Assembly: GCA_002382665.1 (NCBI GenBank)
Contig: DFZA01000009.1
Location: 501,436-565,435 of the forward strand
Direction of reading: 5' to 3'
Origin: Peptococcaceae bacterium UBA4068
GTDB lineage: Bacteria; Bacillota; Dehalobacteriia; UBA4068
DNA length: 64,000 nucleotides
A program made the position numbers and the translations under genes. Below, piece by piece: positions 18,101 through 26,896 of this stretch (position 1 is its first letter; the number at the start of each line of letters is the position of its first letter). The notes under the pieces are model-generated. The model did not search any database. It worked only from the letters and a program-made list of their open reading frames with translations, and was not told the DNA's origin.

Positions 18101-21100
18101 GCGCAATACCGTCAATCAATACCGCCGCAGTGCTGCGGACACTATTCAGCGCCAGTGACGCGTCATTACGCACTGCGTCGAAGACCTCAGCACCATCTAA
18201 CGTCAGCGAGCCAACGCTAATACCGTCTGTATCGTTATCTCCTGCAACTACCGTATATCTGAATGTAATCGTCGACGAGCCGCTACCGCTATAGTAGTAG
18301 GCGTTGACCGCTGTTGAGCCTATGGTAAGAGATAAATACATCGTACTGCCATTATCAATATAAACCGTCTCAGAGAAATAAACTGTAAAGTCAAGGTTTC
18401 CGTCTACGCCATATGTGCTATTTGCCGGAACGCTGACTGATGTCACCGTCGGCGCAACTGCATCAACAAGAACCGCTGTGGTACTGCCGACACTGTTCAG
18501 CGTCAGCGTGGCATCATTACGCACCGCGTCGAAGACCTCAGCTCCGTTTAACGAAAGTGCGCCAACGCTGATACCGTTGGTATCGCAATCGCCTGTAACT
18601 ACCGTATATCTGAATGTAATCGCCGATGAGCCGCTGCCACTATAGTAGTAGGCGTTGACCGAAGTCGAGCCAATGGCAATAGATAAGTACATCGTACTGC
18701 CATTATCAACATAAACTGTCTCAGAGAAATTCACTGTAAAGTCAAGGGTTTCCCCTACGCCATATGTGCTATTTGCTGGGACGCTGACTGATGTTACCGT
18801 CGGCGCAACCGCATCAACAAGCACCCCTGTGGTACTGCCGACACTGTTCAGTATCAGGGTGGCGTCATTACGCGCCGCGTCAAAGACCTCAGCTCCGTTT
18901 AACGTAAGTGCGCCAACGCTGATACCGTTGGTATCGCAATCGCCTGTAACTACCGTATATCTGAATGTAATCGCCGATGAGCCGCTGCCACTATAGTAGT
19001 AGGCATTGACGCCAGTTGACCCTATGGTAAGAGATAAATACATTGTGCTGCCATTATCAACATAAACTGTCTCAGAGAAATTCACTGTAAAGTCAAGGGT
19101 TTCCCCTACGCCATATGTGCTATTTGCCGGGACGCTGACTGATGTTACGGTCGGCGCAACCGCATCAACCAAAACCGACGCCATAGTGCTGCCAGTGAAC
19201 GTCACTGTAGCATCATTACCTGCCGCATCTTTGATCGTGCCGCCGTTTAAGGATATCCCAGAGCCTATTGCAATGCCGTTGGCATCGTAATCGCCGGAGA
19301 CAACCGTATACCAGAATGTAATCGCCGATGAGCCACTGCCGCTTACATAAGAAGCGTATACAGTTGACAAACCAACCGTCAGAGTAATATACGGCGTGCC
19401 GCCGGTAGTATCAACCGTCACGTTTTCAGAGAAATTAACTGTAAAATCAAGGTTTCCGCCTGCAACATATGTGCCGTTTGCCGGCCCGCTTACCGATGAT
19501 ACCGTCGGCGCAACCCCGTCAACCAAAACTGATGCAGTTGTCGGCGGCGTAAACGTCAAAGTAGCGTCATTACCGGCTGCGTCTTTGACCGTGCCGCTGT
19601 TTAGGGTTATTGATGTACTAACAGCAATACCATTAGCATCGTAATCGCCCTCAGCAACCGTGTATGAGAATTTAATCGCTGTTGTACCGCTGCCGAAGAC
19701 ATATACCGCATTGCGGGTCGTCGAACCGATCGTCAAAGTAATATACGGCGAACCTGATACAGTAATATTCTCAGAGAAAGTAGCCGTAAAATCAAGCTCA
19801 TCTCCGGTTTTGTATGTACCGGCGGCAGGCCCGGTTACCCCTGTTACCGTCGGCGCAACCCCGTCAACTAAAACTGATGCAGTTGTCGGCGGCGTAAACG
19901 TCAAAGTAGCGTCATTACCGGCTGCGTCTTTGACCGTGCCGCTGTTTAGGGTTATTGATGTACTAACAGCAATACCATTAGCATCGTAATCTCCCTCAGC
20001 AACCATGTATGAGAATTTAATCGCTGTTGTACCGCTGCCGCTGACATAAGTAGCATTACGAGTCGTATTACCAATCGTCAAAGCAATATACGGCGCACCT
20101 GATACAGTAACATTCTCAGAGAAAGTAGCCGTAAAATCAAGCTCATCGCCAATTTGGTATGTACCGGCTGAAGGACCGCTTACTCCTGATACTGTCGGTG
20201 CAACTGCATTATTGACAGTAGCAGCTATACTCAGCGTGGCGCTGTTGTTGCTGCTGCCACTGTCGGTAACGGAGGTCAGCGTAATTACACGATCGCCGGT
20301 AGTCACGGTTGCGTCGCTATTCTTATAAGTAATTCCGTCAATCAGCGTTCCCATATTAGCATCTGAAAGCGCCATACCGTTCAAAGTAACTGTGGCGGTG
20401 CTTCCAGCCTTGGATACGGAAAAATTGCCGCCACTGGCGATGCTGCCGCTGTTACCATTACTCAGAGCCAGATCGGTACCGCCGATGGTCAGATACTCGG
20501 TTGTATCCGCAACGTTGGTGACGGTCAGCGTTGCACCGCTGAAGGTCTGGCCGCTGTCGTTGGTAGCGGCGGTTACAGAACTAAATAAATCAACACCGCT
20601 GCCGCTGCCCTGCAGAAAAGTCGGTGTACCGCCGGTCGCCGTTAAAGTAGGCGCGGTACAGAACGATACGGTTTTGGTATCCCCTATGACAATGCCCGCA
20701 GTGGAGCCGCCGGCAAAACCCGAGAATTCCACGATATGGCCGCTCACCGTGCTTGAATAGGAGTTGAGGTCATCCCAATAAGCGCCTTGCCAGCCGATGT
20801 AGACAAAATCGCCACCGTTAGGCTCGTCCTGCGTGCCTGAAGTGACATGCCAGGGGGCGAAACCCTCCGTGTTGTTGGCAATTTCCTGTCCGGCTTCCGG
20901 TCCGTCGATCCAATAATACTTGACTGACTCCGGCTTTGCATAGATATATGTACTATGGTCACTGGCGTTAAAATCGCTGAAAGTCAGGCTGTAATTTACG
21001 AGCATACTCTGGCGCTGTGCTTCCGTGGCGTTCTTGAAATTATCGTAAGTAATTTCATTGCCATCCACGCCCCTTATTATGACCGGGCTGGCGACAGACC

Positions 21101-23957
21101 CGGTGTTCCGCTGCCAAAGGCCTCCCATCCAGGCATCATTCCAGTGATCGGCTCCGCCTCCACCGTTTTCGACCAGCTTAAGCAGAATTGAGTTTTCGGC
21201 CTGGCTGGTGGCTGTGGCTATATATCCCCGCCCGCCGAAATATGGGTCTGTCGTATCGCTTGACGAGAGTACAGCTCCCAGCCAGTTGGTGGGCGTGCCG
21301 ACATAGCGGTAAAAGTGCTCCTCAAAGTAGATATCGCCTGCCAATGGTGAGACCGTGCTGGCGGTGACCGTTATTTTTTGCTGCGCGGCGCCGTCCGGCG
21401 AATAGATGATGTTGCTCAGCAAAGCCTCGGCGTCCAATACATTCGTAAAGGAGAATACGGCGCTGCTGAATTCTTTATCGGAGGTGTAGGAATCAACGCT
21501 AACATATGTCGTCCCGCTTGTTCCGCCAAGGAAAGTGAGAACACCGCTGCCGAGCGATGGCACCGTAAAATGCCCGCAGTCCACAGAAATTGTCACCATT
21601 TTGGACGACGATGACATCTCGACGCCGCAGGTATAGGTCGATGCGCTTTGCCAACTCACCTCAGTGAGCTCGACAGACGCATTAGTTAACGTAGTTACCG
21701 ATTTTGCCGTGTAGCAGGTCTTATTGCCCGCCTCATCCTTCACTATCACATTGAAGTAGTAAGTCGTCCCGGCGGTAAGGCCCGTGACGGCCTTTGTCGC
21801 GATGTCCGCCGTATAGCTGCTGATGGCGGTTCCGTTCGTTTCGATATTCGTAACACTGTCCAGATTATTGCTACTTGACCGATATACGAGATATTGAAGC
21901 GCGGTCTGGGCGCTAGTATCATCGGTCGCCTTGTTCCAAGTTAAAGTAACACCTGTCTGCGTGATATTCGATGAGGAAATTGCCTTATCCGTCACCGTCG
22001 GCGCGATCGTGTCGGAGGATAAAGAAGCTATCGGTACCGCAATTTTATTTGCATAAACGCCGGAAATCAGCGTAATCTTATTGCTGCCGTCAAGATCGGC
22101 CCGGTAGATTTCACCGATCGAGGCTAAAGGGTCGGAAAAATACACATAGCCACCATCCGGGTCTACCGCAACTCCCTCCGGCGTACCGAGCTCGCTCCAG
22201 TACAGCGTTTCCGCTGATGAACCGTCAGCCAGATTCGCCCGCCTTAAGCGGTAATAGGTTGTTTTGTCGGTACCAACCGTCTGCGACTCGGTATAATATA
22301 TCTTGCCATGTACGGTATCGATTGCGATATCGTTGGCGTAAACGCCGGAAATCAGCGTCGTCATATTGCTGCCGTCAAGATCGGCCCGGTAGATTTTACC
22401 GACCGTAGCCAACGGGTCGGAGAAATACACATAGCCGGCGTCCGGGTCTACCGCAACTCCCTCCGGCGTACCGGCCTCGCTCCAATACAGCGTTGCCACA
22501 GATGAGCCGTCAGACAGATTCGCCCACCTTAAGCGGTAATAGGTTGTTTTATCAGTACCAACCGTCTGCGCTTCGGTATAGTATATCTTGCCATGTACGG
22601 TATCAATCGCAATATCATTGGCATAAACGCCGGAAATCAGCGTGATCTTATTGCTGCCGTCAAGATTGGCCCGGTAGATTTCACCGACAGAGGCAAAAGG
22701 GTCGGAAAAATACACATAGCCACCATCAAGGTCTACCGCAACTCCCTCCGGCGTACCGAGCTCGCTCCAGTACAGCGTTTCCGCAGATGAACCGTCCGCC
22801 AGATTCGCTCGCCTTAAGCGGTAATAAGTTGAATTATCGGAACCGACCACCTGCGATTCGGTATAGTATATCTTTGCAGATTCGGCAGCTTCCGTCGTGA
22901 CAGATTTTGCCGTGTAGCAGGTCTTGTTTCCCGCCTCATCCTTTACGATTACATTGAAGTAGTAAGTCGTCCCGGCGGTAAGGCCCGTGACGGCCTTTGT
23001 CGCGATATCCGCCGTATAGCTGCCGATAGCGGTTCCGTTTGTCTCGATGTTCGTAACGCTGTCCAGATTATTGCTACTTGACTGATATACGAGATATTGA
23101 AGCGCGCTCTGCGTGCTCACATCGTCGGTCGCCTTGTTCCAAGTTATGGTAACACCTGTCTGCGTGATATTCGACGAGGAGATTGTCTTGTCCGTAACCG
23201 TCGGCGCAGTGTCCGATGACAAAGTAGTAAAGGATTTTATAGTACCGTAAGCATAGGACGTGCCGGAGTTGTTGGTCGCGTAGGCGCAGACATAATATGT
23301 AGTACTGGCGGTCAGACCGCTGATATCCTCAGAAAAAGCGCCGGTGCCGGAACCGTCGGCAACTTGGGTTACGCCCGCTTCGCCGATGGTCGGCGTAGCG
23401 TCAGTCGAAGAGTAGACATACCCTCTTTCGGTCACAGCAGAACTGCCTTGATCGGTGACGTTGCCGCCCAGGGTCGCTGTCGTATCTGTATATATAGTAA
23501 TGTCATCTGTCGTCACCGTAGGCGGAGTGTAGGAACCTTGAATTCCTCCTCCGGTGATATTCAGCATACATGTAGCGGAAGGCTCGTCCCAATTTAATAC
23601 ACCAATGTAATAAGTCTGATTTGCTGTAAGCCCCCAAGTAATACTATCACCTTCCGCTACACAATGATCGACACTATCATATAGCCAGCAATAAGTAGTA
23701 GCACTATATTGGACGTTTGACGTTGAAATGGTATAATTGACACTGGCTGTAGGCACAAATTTAAAAAACCGTGGGCCGTCATAATGAGTCATTATCTCTG
23801 TAGATGCCGCGGTAATTGAAGGAGCACTGCCTCTATTCTCATTCGTACTTCCTTCTAACGCTCCATATGCGTTTGCCGACAGCGCGAGTAGCATTCCCAA
23901 TATTATTGTTAAAACTAAGACTGTTGATTTGAGTTTTTTTTGTATGACTTTAGCCAT
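15174..23957 (-). CDS. Giant SLH-anchored surface protein with Ig-like repeats and C-terminal DUF3089 esterase
   Basis: About 2927 residues. A signal peptide (hydrophobic LVLTIILGMLLALSA, then NAYGA) follows the ATG at 23957, chosen because GGGGAGG lies 7 bases upstream. Modules by DNA position: Fn3-like domains (23525-23230, 23205-22900, 22010-21690), three YWTD-type propeller repeats (22885-22025), a lectin-like domain (21340-20700), seven bacterial Ig-like repeats (20215-17730), another Fn3 (17720-17420), and three SLH domains (16700-16140). Unusually, about 310 residues follow the SLH set: a DUF3089 alpha/beta hydrolase with FYLYPTAYY, nucleophile elbow GHSQGS (15723-15740), and late Asp/His candidates in DVDTWAP and FHSFDYP. 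DUF3089 proteins are lipase/esterase-like. The SLH set would tether it to the wall with the hydrolase exposed. The substrate is unknown. Confidence 0.9.
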   Translation of the reverse strand: MAKVIQKKLKSTVLVLTIILGMLLALSANAYGALEGSTNENRGSAPSITAASTEIMTHYDGPRFFKFVPTASVNYTISTSNVQYSATTYCWLYDSVDHCVAEGDSITWGLTANQTYYIGVLNWDEPSATCMLNITGGGIQGSYTPPTVTTDDITIYTDTTATLGGNVTDQGSSAVTERGYVYSSTDATPTIGEAGVTQVADGSGTGAFSEDISGLTASTTYYVCAYATNNSGTSYAYGTIKSFTTLSSDTAPTVTDKTISSSNITQTGVTITWNKATDDVSTQSALQYLVYQSSSNNLDSVTNIETNGTAIGSYTADIATKAVTGLTAGTTYYFNVIVKDEAGNKTCYTAKSVTTEAAESAKIYYTESQVVGSDNSTYYRLRRANLADGSSAETLYWSELGTPEGVAVDLDGGYVYFSDPFASVGEIYRANLDGSNKITLISGVYANDIAIDTVHGKIYYTEAQTVGTDKTTYYRLRWANLSDGSSVATLYWSEAGTPEGVAVDPDAGYVYFSDPLATVGKIYRADLDGSNMTTLISGVYANDIAIDTVHGKIYYTESQTVGTDKTTYYRLRRANLADGSSAETLYWSELGTPEGVAVDPDGGYVYFSDPLASIGEIYRADLDGSNKITLISGVYANKIAVPIASLSSDTIAPTVTDKAISSSNITQTGVTLTWNKATDDTSAQTALQYLVYRSSSNNLDSVTNIETNGTAISSYTADIATKAVTGLTAGTTYYFNVIVKDEAGNKTCYTAKSVTTLTNASVELTEVSWQSASTYTCGVEMSSSSKMVTISVDCGHFTVPSLGSGVLTFLGGTSGTTYVSVDSYTSDKEFSSAVFSFTNVLDAEALLSNIIYSPDGAAQQKITVTASTVSPLAGDIYFEEHFYRYVGTPTNWLGAVLSSSDTTDPYFGGRGYIATATSQAENSILLKLVENGGGGADHWNDAWMGGLWQRNTGSVASPVIIRGVDGNEITYDNFKNATEAQRQSMLVNYSLTFSDFNASDHSTYIYAKPESVKYYWIDGPEAGQEIANNTEGFAPWHVTSGTQDEPNGGDFVYIGWQGAYWDDLNSYSSTVSGHIVEFSGFAGGSTAGIVIGDTKTVSFCTAPTLTATGGTPTFLQGSGSGVDLFSSVTAATNDSGQTFSGATLTVTNVADTTEYLTIGGTDLALSNGNSGSIASGGNFSVSKAGSTATVTLNGMALSDANMGTLIDGITYKNSDATVTTGDRVITLTSVTDSGSSNNSATLSIAATVNNAVAPTVSGVSGPSAGTYQIGDELDFTATFSENVTVSGAPYIALTIGNTTRNATYVSGSGTTAIKFSYMVAEGDYDANGIAVSTSITLNSGTVKDAAGNDATLTFTPPTTASVLVDGVAPTVTGVTGPAAGTYKTGDELDFTATFSENITVSGSPYITLTIGSTTRNAVYVFGSGTTAIKFSYTVAEGDYDANGIAVSTSITLNSGTVKDAAGNDATLTFTPPTTASVLVDGVAPTVSSVSGPANGTYVAGGNLDFTVNFSENVTVDTTGGTPYITLTVGLSTVYASYVSGSGSSAITFWYTVVSGDYDANGIAIGSGISLNGGTIKDAAGNDATVTFTGSTMASVLVDAVAPTVTSVSVPANSTYGVGETLDFTVNFSETVYVDNGSTMYLSLTIGSTGVNAYYYSGSGSSAITFRYTVVTGDCDTNGISVGALTLNGAEVFDAARNDATLILNSVGSTTGVLVDAVAPTVTSVSVPANSTYGVGETLDFTVNFSETVYVDNGSTMYLSIAIGSTSVNAYYYSGSGSSAITFRYTVVTGDCDTNGISVGALSLNGAEVFDAVRNDATLTLNSVGSTTAVLVDAVAPTVTSVSVPANSTYGVDGNLDFTVYFSETVYIDNGSTMYLSLTIGSTAVNAYYYSGSGSSTITFRYTVVAGDNDTDGISVGSLTLDGAEVFDAVRNDASLALNSVRSTAAVLIDGIAPTVGTVTLAGDNTYIDLTFSKGVYGAADGTTALATADLAAVFTQNGGDATNVTISSVKKTDGTALAGGETTIRVFINITGTPSGVETVAIKPANGASVYDAVGNAMAAEQISALVTLGDRISPTAGNGGIVTITSSDYRKIGLSWTAATDNVTAQADLLYKVVYSITDNIATVDTAEANGVIAEDWTANLTSATATGLSTGTYYYFNVIVQDASGNKALYTSVSQKTSNKPEAPTTPTTGTGVLVNGQSQAAGTSETTTNANGQTVTTVTVDTDKLNSILEQEGHGATVTISTSGADVAAGVLTGQMVDSMEENDVTLQIRTDAATYSLPAEQIDINAVSESFGTDVSLADITVNISISEPTNATATVVEDAAKDGSFTLVVPAVEFSITCSYNGQTTTVSSFDSYVERTIAIPDGVDPDKITTGVVVDPDGTVHHVPTKIIIIDGKYYAVINSLTNSTYTVIYNPIEFADVASHWAGDAVNDMGSRMVVSGVGGDNYQPDRDITRAEFATIMVRALGLEAGVGDNGFSDVKTSDWYCGYIETAVSYGLITGYSDGTFRPNDQITREQAMTIIARAMGITELEATLTASEQNDLLAGYTDSSFAADYALSGIAACLGTAVVNGRTATTICPQDNITRAEVAVVVQRLLIKSGLINDSASDGEFAAVDYAATDNWLALSSAADKDVDIFYLYPTAYYKLSASDPIVCGIDNEMMRSNATLAFSRQATAFATEGNIYAPYYRQADATTCLSLSLEAQDELLSGMTKEDVFAAFEYYIENFNNGRPFILAGHSQGSNMLLYLLSEYMAEHPDVYNRMVAAYVIGYSVTEEYLAENPHLKFAEGADDTGVIISYNTQAPTIEGNNPIVLPDALVINPLTWTRDDTYAAAAENLGSIMLNTNGSVVLDENGEFKQVMNFADAYIDSENGVLICSTVDVDTWAPGNVVFGRGVFHSFDYPFYYYNLRENAAYRIQSFFEAN
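17730..20215 (-). repeat. Tandem Ig-like repeats in the SLH-DUF3089 gene
   Basis: Seven units of about 105-117 codons encode APTV-x-VSGPA-type bacterial Ig-like domains. Adjacent copies are nearly identical in DNA: blocks starting at 18481 and 18832 are 351 bases apart, and blocks at 19516 and 19861 are 345 bases apart. This indicates recent duplication or gene conversion, and a risk of assembly collapse in short-read data. Confidence 0.85.
22025..22885 (-). repeat. Three YWTD-propeller repeats in the SLH-DUF3089 gene
   Basis: Three units of 95 codons share KIYYTE, YYRLR, LYWSE, GTPEGVAVD, GYVYFSDP and LDGSN motifs, as in LDL-receptor-class propeller blades. A closed propeller usually needs six blades; each unit here appears to supply about two. 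Confidence 0.8.
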
Positions 23958-24232
23958 AAACAACCTCCCCAAAATTAATTCCCTTTCATTCCCTAAAAAA
24001 GCTTTATATAAAAATAGCAAAAAATTGCCTATATTGGAATATTTTGTCATAATATACTTAATTCCTTTAAAAATAATTAATATTCTTATATTAAATTTAT
24101 AATAAACATAATTTTTTAGCAGTGTTCACAAAATATCTTCATTATAGTAAACTAAAATTAACATGTATTAGAATCGAAAAAATAAACAAAGGTTAACCAC
24201 TGGCTGAGTTCAAATTAATTGGGGATAGAAAA

Positions 24233-24553
24233 ATGAAATTTCCGGATTTCAACATCGGATATGTTTTCGGGTATAACAGCCGTATCACGGACGAAGGTAT
24301 TTTAGTGACGTTTTTGGGTGAAACTGTACGCATACTTTTTAGTTACGCGGAAATCGAACAGATGGATATCGAAAAATATACCGGCGGACAAGTATCATGG
24401 GATGTTATCAGATGGGGAAAATGTCCCCCTGGCACCCAAGCCTTAAAAATATCCTTAAAACAAGGTCTGTTTAAGCAACACCTGATTGTTTTTAATGATC
24501 TACAACAAGCAACAAGGGATCTTAAAGCAAATTATCAATTTAAGGAGGAATAA
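24233..24553 (+). CDS. Small protein of unknown function
   Basis: A 106-residue soluble protein, rich in beta structure (IGYVFGYNSRITDEGILVTF, VRILFSYAEIEQMDIEKY, QALKISLKQGLFKQHLIVF) with a C-terminal helix (LQQATRDLKANYQF). The layout resembles a short PH-like domain and the small protein coupled to the first SLH gene at 13100-13402, but sequence identity looks low. GGGGAT lies 6 bases before the ATG. The next gene begins 2 bases after its stop, so the two are cotranscribed. I do not recognise the family. Confidence 0.65.
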   Translation: MKFPDFNIGYVFGYNSRITDEGILVTFLGETVRILFSYAEIEQMDIEKYTGGQVSWDVIRWGKCPPGTQALKISLKQGLFKQHLIVFNDLQQATRDLKANYQFKEE

Positions 24554-24555
24554 AA

Positions 24556-25299
24556 ATGTTTATCGATCAACTAATTGAACATGCCCATGCCAAAGCTGTC
24601 GAAAGAAAAATTGCCGATGTGCGCGCCGGAGTTGGCTATACCTGCGTGATGCTCGATGATAATGCCTGCGGCTTGGCCTACACTTTCCGGGATGAACTCG
24701 GACACTGCTGCAGTATCTTAAGCGACGCCGGCAAGCTGATAGGCAGAGACGCCGCGGAAATAATCCCCTGGGCCAAAGACAACAACCGCCTCAAAGCGGC
24801 TATTGGCCTTGCCACCATCAACGCGGTTTTGAATAATTCTTTTGACAATTGCGGTACCGGCAATGTTTTGGATGCGCTGGAGGTTTGCGCTGAAGATACC
24901 TTTGGCATGGTCGGCTTATTTTCGCCGATACTGGCGGAAGTTAGGAAAAAAACCGATAAAACTTATGTTTTTGAAAAGAATGCCGCCAAGGGCAGCGGCC
25001 TCTATACCGAAGATGACATACCCGTATATTTACCAAAGTGCGATGTAATCATTCTGACTGCCACCAGTATTATCAACCATACTATCGACGATCTGCTGGC
25101 CTATTGCAGCAACGCCCGCCAGGTCTGCATCGTCGGCCCGTCTACGCCTCTTTGTCCGGAAATCTTTCAGAAATATAATGTCAGCCTGCTGGCAGGCAGC
25201 GTCGTGCAAAATCCGGAGCTGGCCTTACAGATCATCAGCCAAGGCGGCGGCACCATGTCTTTGAAGCCGATTATCAAGCAGGTATTAGTAAGGTTGTAG
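24556..25299 (+). CDS. DUF4213/DUF364 protein (putative heavy-metal chelation domain)
   Basis: A 247-residue protein with the two-domain layout of the DUF4213-DUF364 family. The N-terminal enolase-like part (about 1-95) has GVGYTCVML, ending in AIGLATINAVLN, which is a family hallmark. The C-terminal Rossmann-like DUF364 part (about 105-247) has MVGLFSPILAEV, FEKN, DVIILTATSIINHTIDDLL, VCIVGPSTPLCPEIF and a final ISQGGGT. A structure in the family was proposed to bind heavy metals or a cofactor; the physiological role is unknown. The gene follows the small ORF by 2 bases, and AAGGAGG lies just before the ATG. An MBL-fold hydrolase starts 30 bases downstream, so the three probably form one operon. 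Confidence 0.85.
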   Translation: MFIDQLIEHAHAKAVERKIADVRAGVGYTCVMLDDNACGLAYTFRDELGHCCSILSDAGKLIGRDAAEIIPWAKDNNRLKAAIGLATINAVLNNSFDNCGTGNVLDALEVCAEDTFGMVGLFSPILAEVRKKTDKTYVFEKNAAKGSGLYTEDDIPVYLPKCDVIILTATSIINHTIDDLLAYCSNARQVCIVGPSTPLCPEIFQKYNVSLLAGSVVQNPELALQIISQGGGTMSLKPIIKQVLVRL

Positions 25300-25329
25300 A
25301 CATTATAAAGAAAGCTGCGGATATAAAAC

Positions 25330-26154
25330 ATGATTATTAAAGTTCTGGCGGAGAATACTTCATCCGCCAAAAATTTGGGCTGCGAACATGGCCTCAGCCT
25401 CTATATCGAGACAAAAAGCCATAAGCTGTTATTTGATACGGGTACGAGCGACCTGTTTTATCAGAACGCGGCTAAGATGAACGTCGATTTAACCGCAGTC
25501 GATCTAGCCGTGATTTCCCATGGCCATAACGACCACGGCGGCGGGCTAAAAACTTTTCTTGATCTCAATAGCAAAGCAAGGGTCTATCTACACGAAAAAG
25601 CTTTTGAGAGCCATTATGCCGCCCGGTCCAACGGCGAAAAAGAATACATAGGCCTGGAGCAAACTCTGTTGCCTGATCGTCGGTTTGTCTTTTGCGGCGA
25701 TAGCTGCATAATCGATGAAGAACTGGAACTGCTGTCCGGTATTAAAGCAACAAGGCTGCTACCATCGGGGAATGCAACTTTGCTAATCAAGACCGGTGAT
25801 AAATTCCTGCAGGACGATTTCGGCCACGAGCAGAACCTGGTCATCAGAGAAAACGGCAAAACAATTCTTATAGCAGGCTGTGCTCACTGTGGTATCGTCA
25901 ATATCGTTGAACAATTCCATAAAGAAAAAGGCTGCCTGCCTGATTTGGTCATCGGCGGGTTTCACCTTTTCAATAATGGCACAAAAGAAAGCGAAAACCC
26001 GGCTATCATCAAAGAAATAGCTGAATTTCTTATCAACTCAGACTCTATGTATTATACCTGCCATTGCACAGGCATCGAACCATATAACCAATTAAAATCT
26101 CTGATGGGCAAAAAACTAGCTTACTTATCAACGGGAAGCCAAATAGAAATTTAA
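25330..26154 (+). CDS. MBL-fold metallo-hydrolase, dihydropterin-aminobenzene-phosphate synthase-like
   Basis: A 274-residue metallo-beta-lactamase-fold protein. Metal ligands are visible: SHGHNDHGGG (about 60-69), GCAHCG near 183, and a late GGFHLF around 215. The glycine-rich HGHNDHGGG variant plus AGCAHCGIVNI and CHCTG (about 241) is typical of the group annotated as 7,8-dihydropterin-6-yl-methyl-4-(beta-D-ribofuranosyl)aminobenzene 5'-phosphate synthase-like, though most bacterial members have no proven reaction. It is soluble. It follows the DUF364 gene by 30 bases without a clear separate promoter, suggesting a common pathway. Confidence 0.85.
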   Translation: MIIKVLAENTSSAKNLGCEHGLSLYIETKSHKLLFDTGTSDLFYQNAAKMNVDLTAVDLAVISHGHNDHGGGLKTFLDLNSKARVYLHEKAFESHYAARSNGEKEYIGLEQTLLPDRRFVFCGDSCIIDEELELLSGIKATRLLPSGNATLLIKTGDKFLQDDFGHEQNLVIRENGKTILIAGCAHCGIVNIVEQFHKEKGCLPDLVIGGFHLFNNGTKESENPAIIKEIAEFLINSDSMYYTCHCTGIEPYNQLKSLMGKKLAYLSTGSQIEI

Positions 26155-26180
26155 AGATACGCTAGTTATAATAAACCACC

Positions 26181-26593
26181 TTGATCAAACTGTCCGACCT
26201 GATGAAAAGGGACTCATCCTATACTGCAAATATCAATTCTGTCATACGCACGGCAATAGACAAGAGAGTGGCGTCCGGCGACCTGTGCGAATTCGATGAC
26301 GACAAGTTAAAACCATCGGATTCAGCTCTCGTCAAACTAAACGGCAACCCGACAACCGGATATAGCTGGCATTGTATAATCGGCGACGAGAGTATCCTCA
26401 AGCTTACTTCGGATAATTATCTTGCCGACTCTAACGACTCCGGGCGGTGGGTGTCGGGGGTCAGTATACATGGGGATTCAAAGCCCTAAAGGCGGGCACG
26501 ACGACAGTAACCTTTAAATATTACAGGGATTGGGAAGGCGAAAGCTCGGCAACCCCTGACAATACCATAGTCTACCAGGTAACAGTTAAATAA
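26181..26593 (+). pseudogene. Frameshifted chagasin-like (I42) protease inhibitor
   Basis: The first frame (26181 to about 26445) contains VKLNGNPTTGYSWH, the conserved NPTTGY loop of the chagasin family, then LKLTSDNYL. Near 26441-26447, in a G-rich run, the frame is lost: the original frame stops within 50 bases, while the next frame continues with VGVGGQYTWGFKALKAG, TTTVTFKYYRDWE and a final VYQVTVK up to the stop at 26591-26593. GVGG plus the RDWE region are the other two family loops. Chagasins inhibit papain-like cysteine proteases and are normally exported. No signal peptide or ribosome binding site precedes this copy. Indel sequencing error is the alternative explanation. Confidence 0.75.
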
Positions 26594-26612
26594 AATACAA
26601 TATATAATATCA

Positions 26613-26639
26613 GGCGGGGGCTTTAGCCCCCGCCTTTTT
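26613..26639 (+). terminator. Strong intrinsic terminator
   Basis: GGCGGGGGCT and AGCCCCCGCC pair perfectly with a 2-base gap, followed by TTTTTA. It ends the 24.2-26.6 kb transcription unit. Confidence 0.9.
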
Positions 26640-26672
26640 AATTAATTGTCGCCGATGTTTTCACCCTACCGA

Positions 26673-26875
26673 AAAACCATACCGACCGGTTGTGGGGACA
26701 CTATATAGGAGAAAAAAAATATTTAATGTATTTAGAATAAAATATACTCGCGTATGAGGGTTTTATTACTGGTATCTGGTATGGTTAATTAATAATAATA
26801 TAAACTCCTAGTATAACTACACTCATTCCCCCTACCGGTTGCCCTCTTACGACAGGTATGGTCCGGTATGGTTTT
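26673..26875. repeat. Non-coding segment bounded by a 12-bp inverted repeat
   Basis: AAAACCATACCG (26673-26684) and CGGTATGGTTTT (26864-26875) are perfect inverted copies about 200 bases apart. ACCGGTTG occurs near both ends (26685 and 26834), and GGTATGG appears again at about 26779 and 26855. No reading frame is present. It lies between convergent genes and could be a small MITE-like element or relic. Confidence 0.4.
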
Positions 26876-26896
26876 AATAACATGCCATTTCCAATA

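Noticed and set aside
17730..20215. CRISPR array
   Set aside because: The repeats are about 345-351 bases, in frame, and encode Ig-like domains; no short repeat-spacer pattern or cas gene exists in the window.
17137..20760. Several plus-strand frames of 70-180 codons opposite the giant SLH gene
   Set aside because: They mirror the repeat coding sequence on the other strand, have low-complexity products and lack ribosome binding sites.
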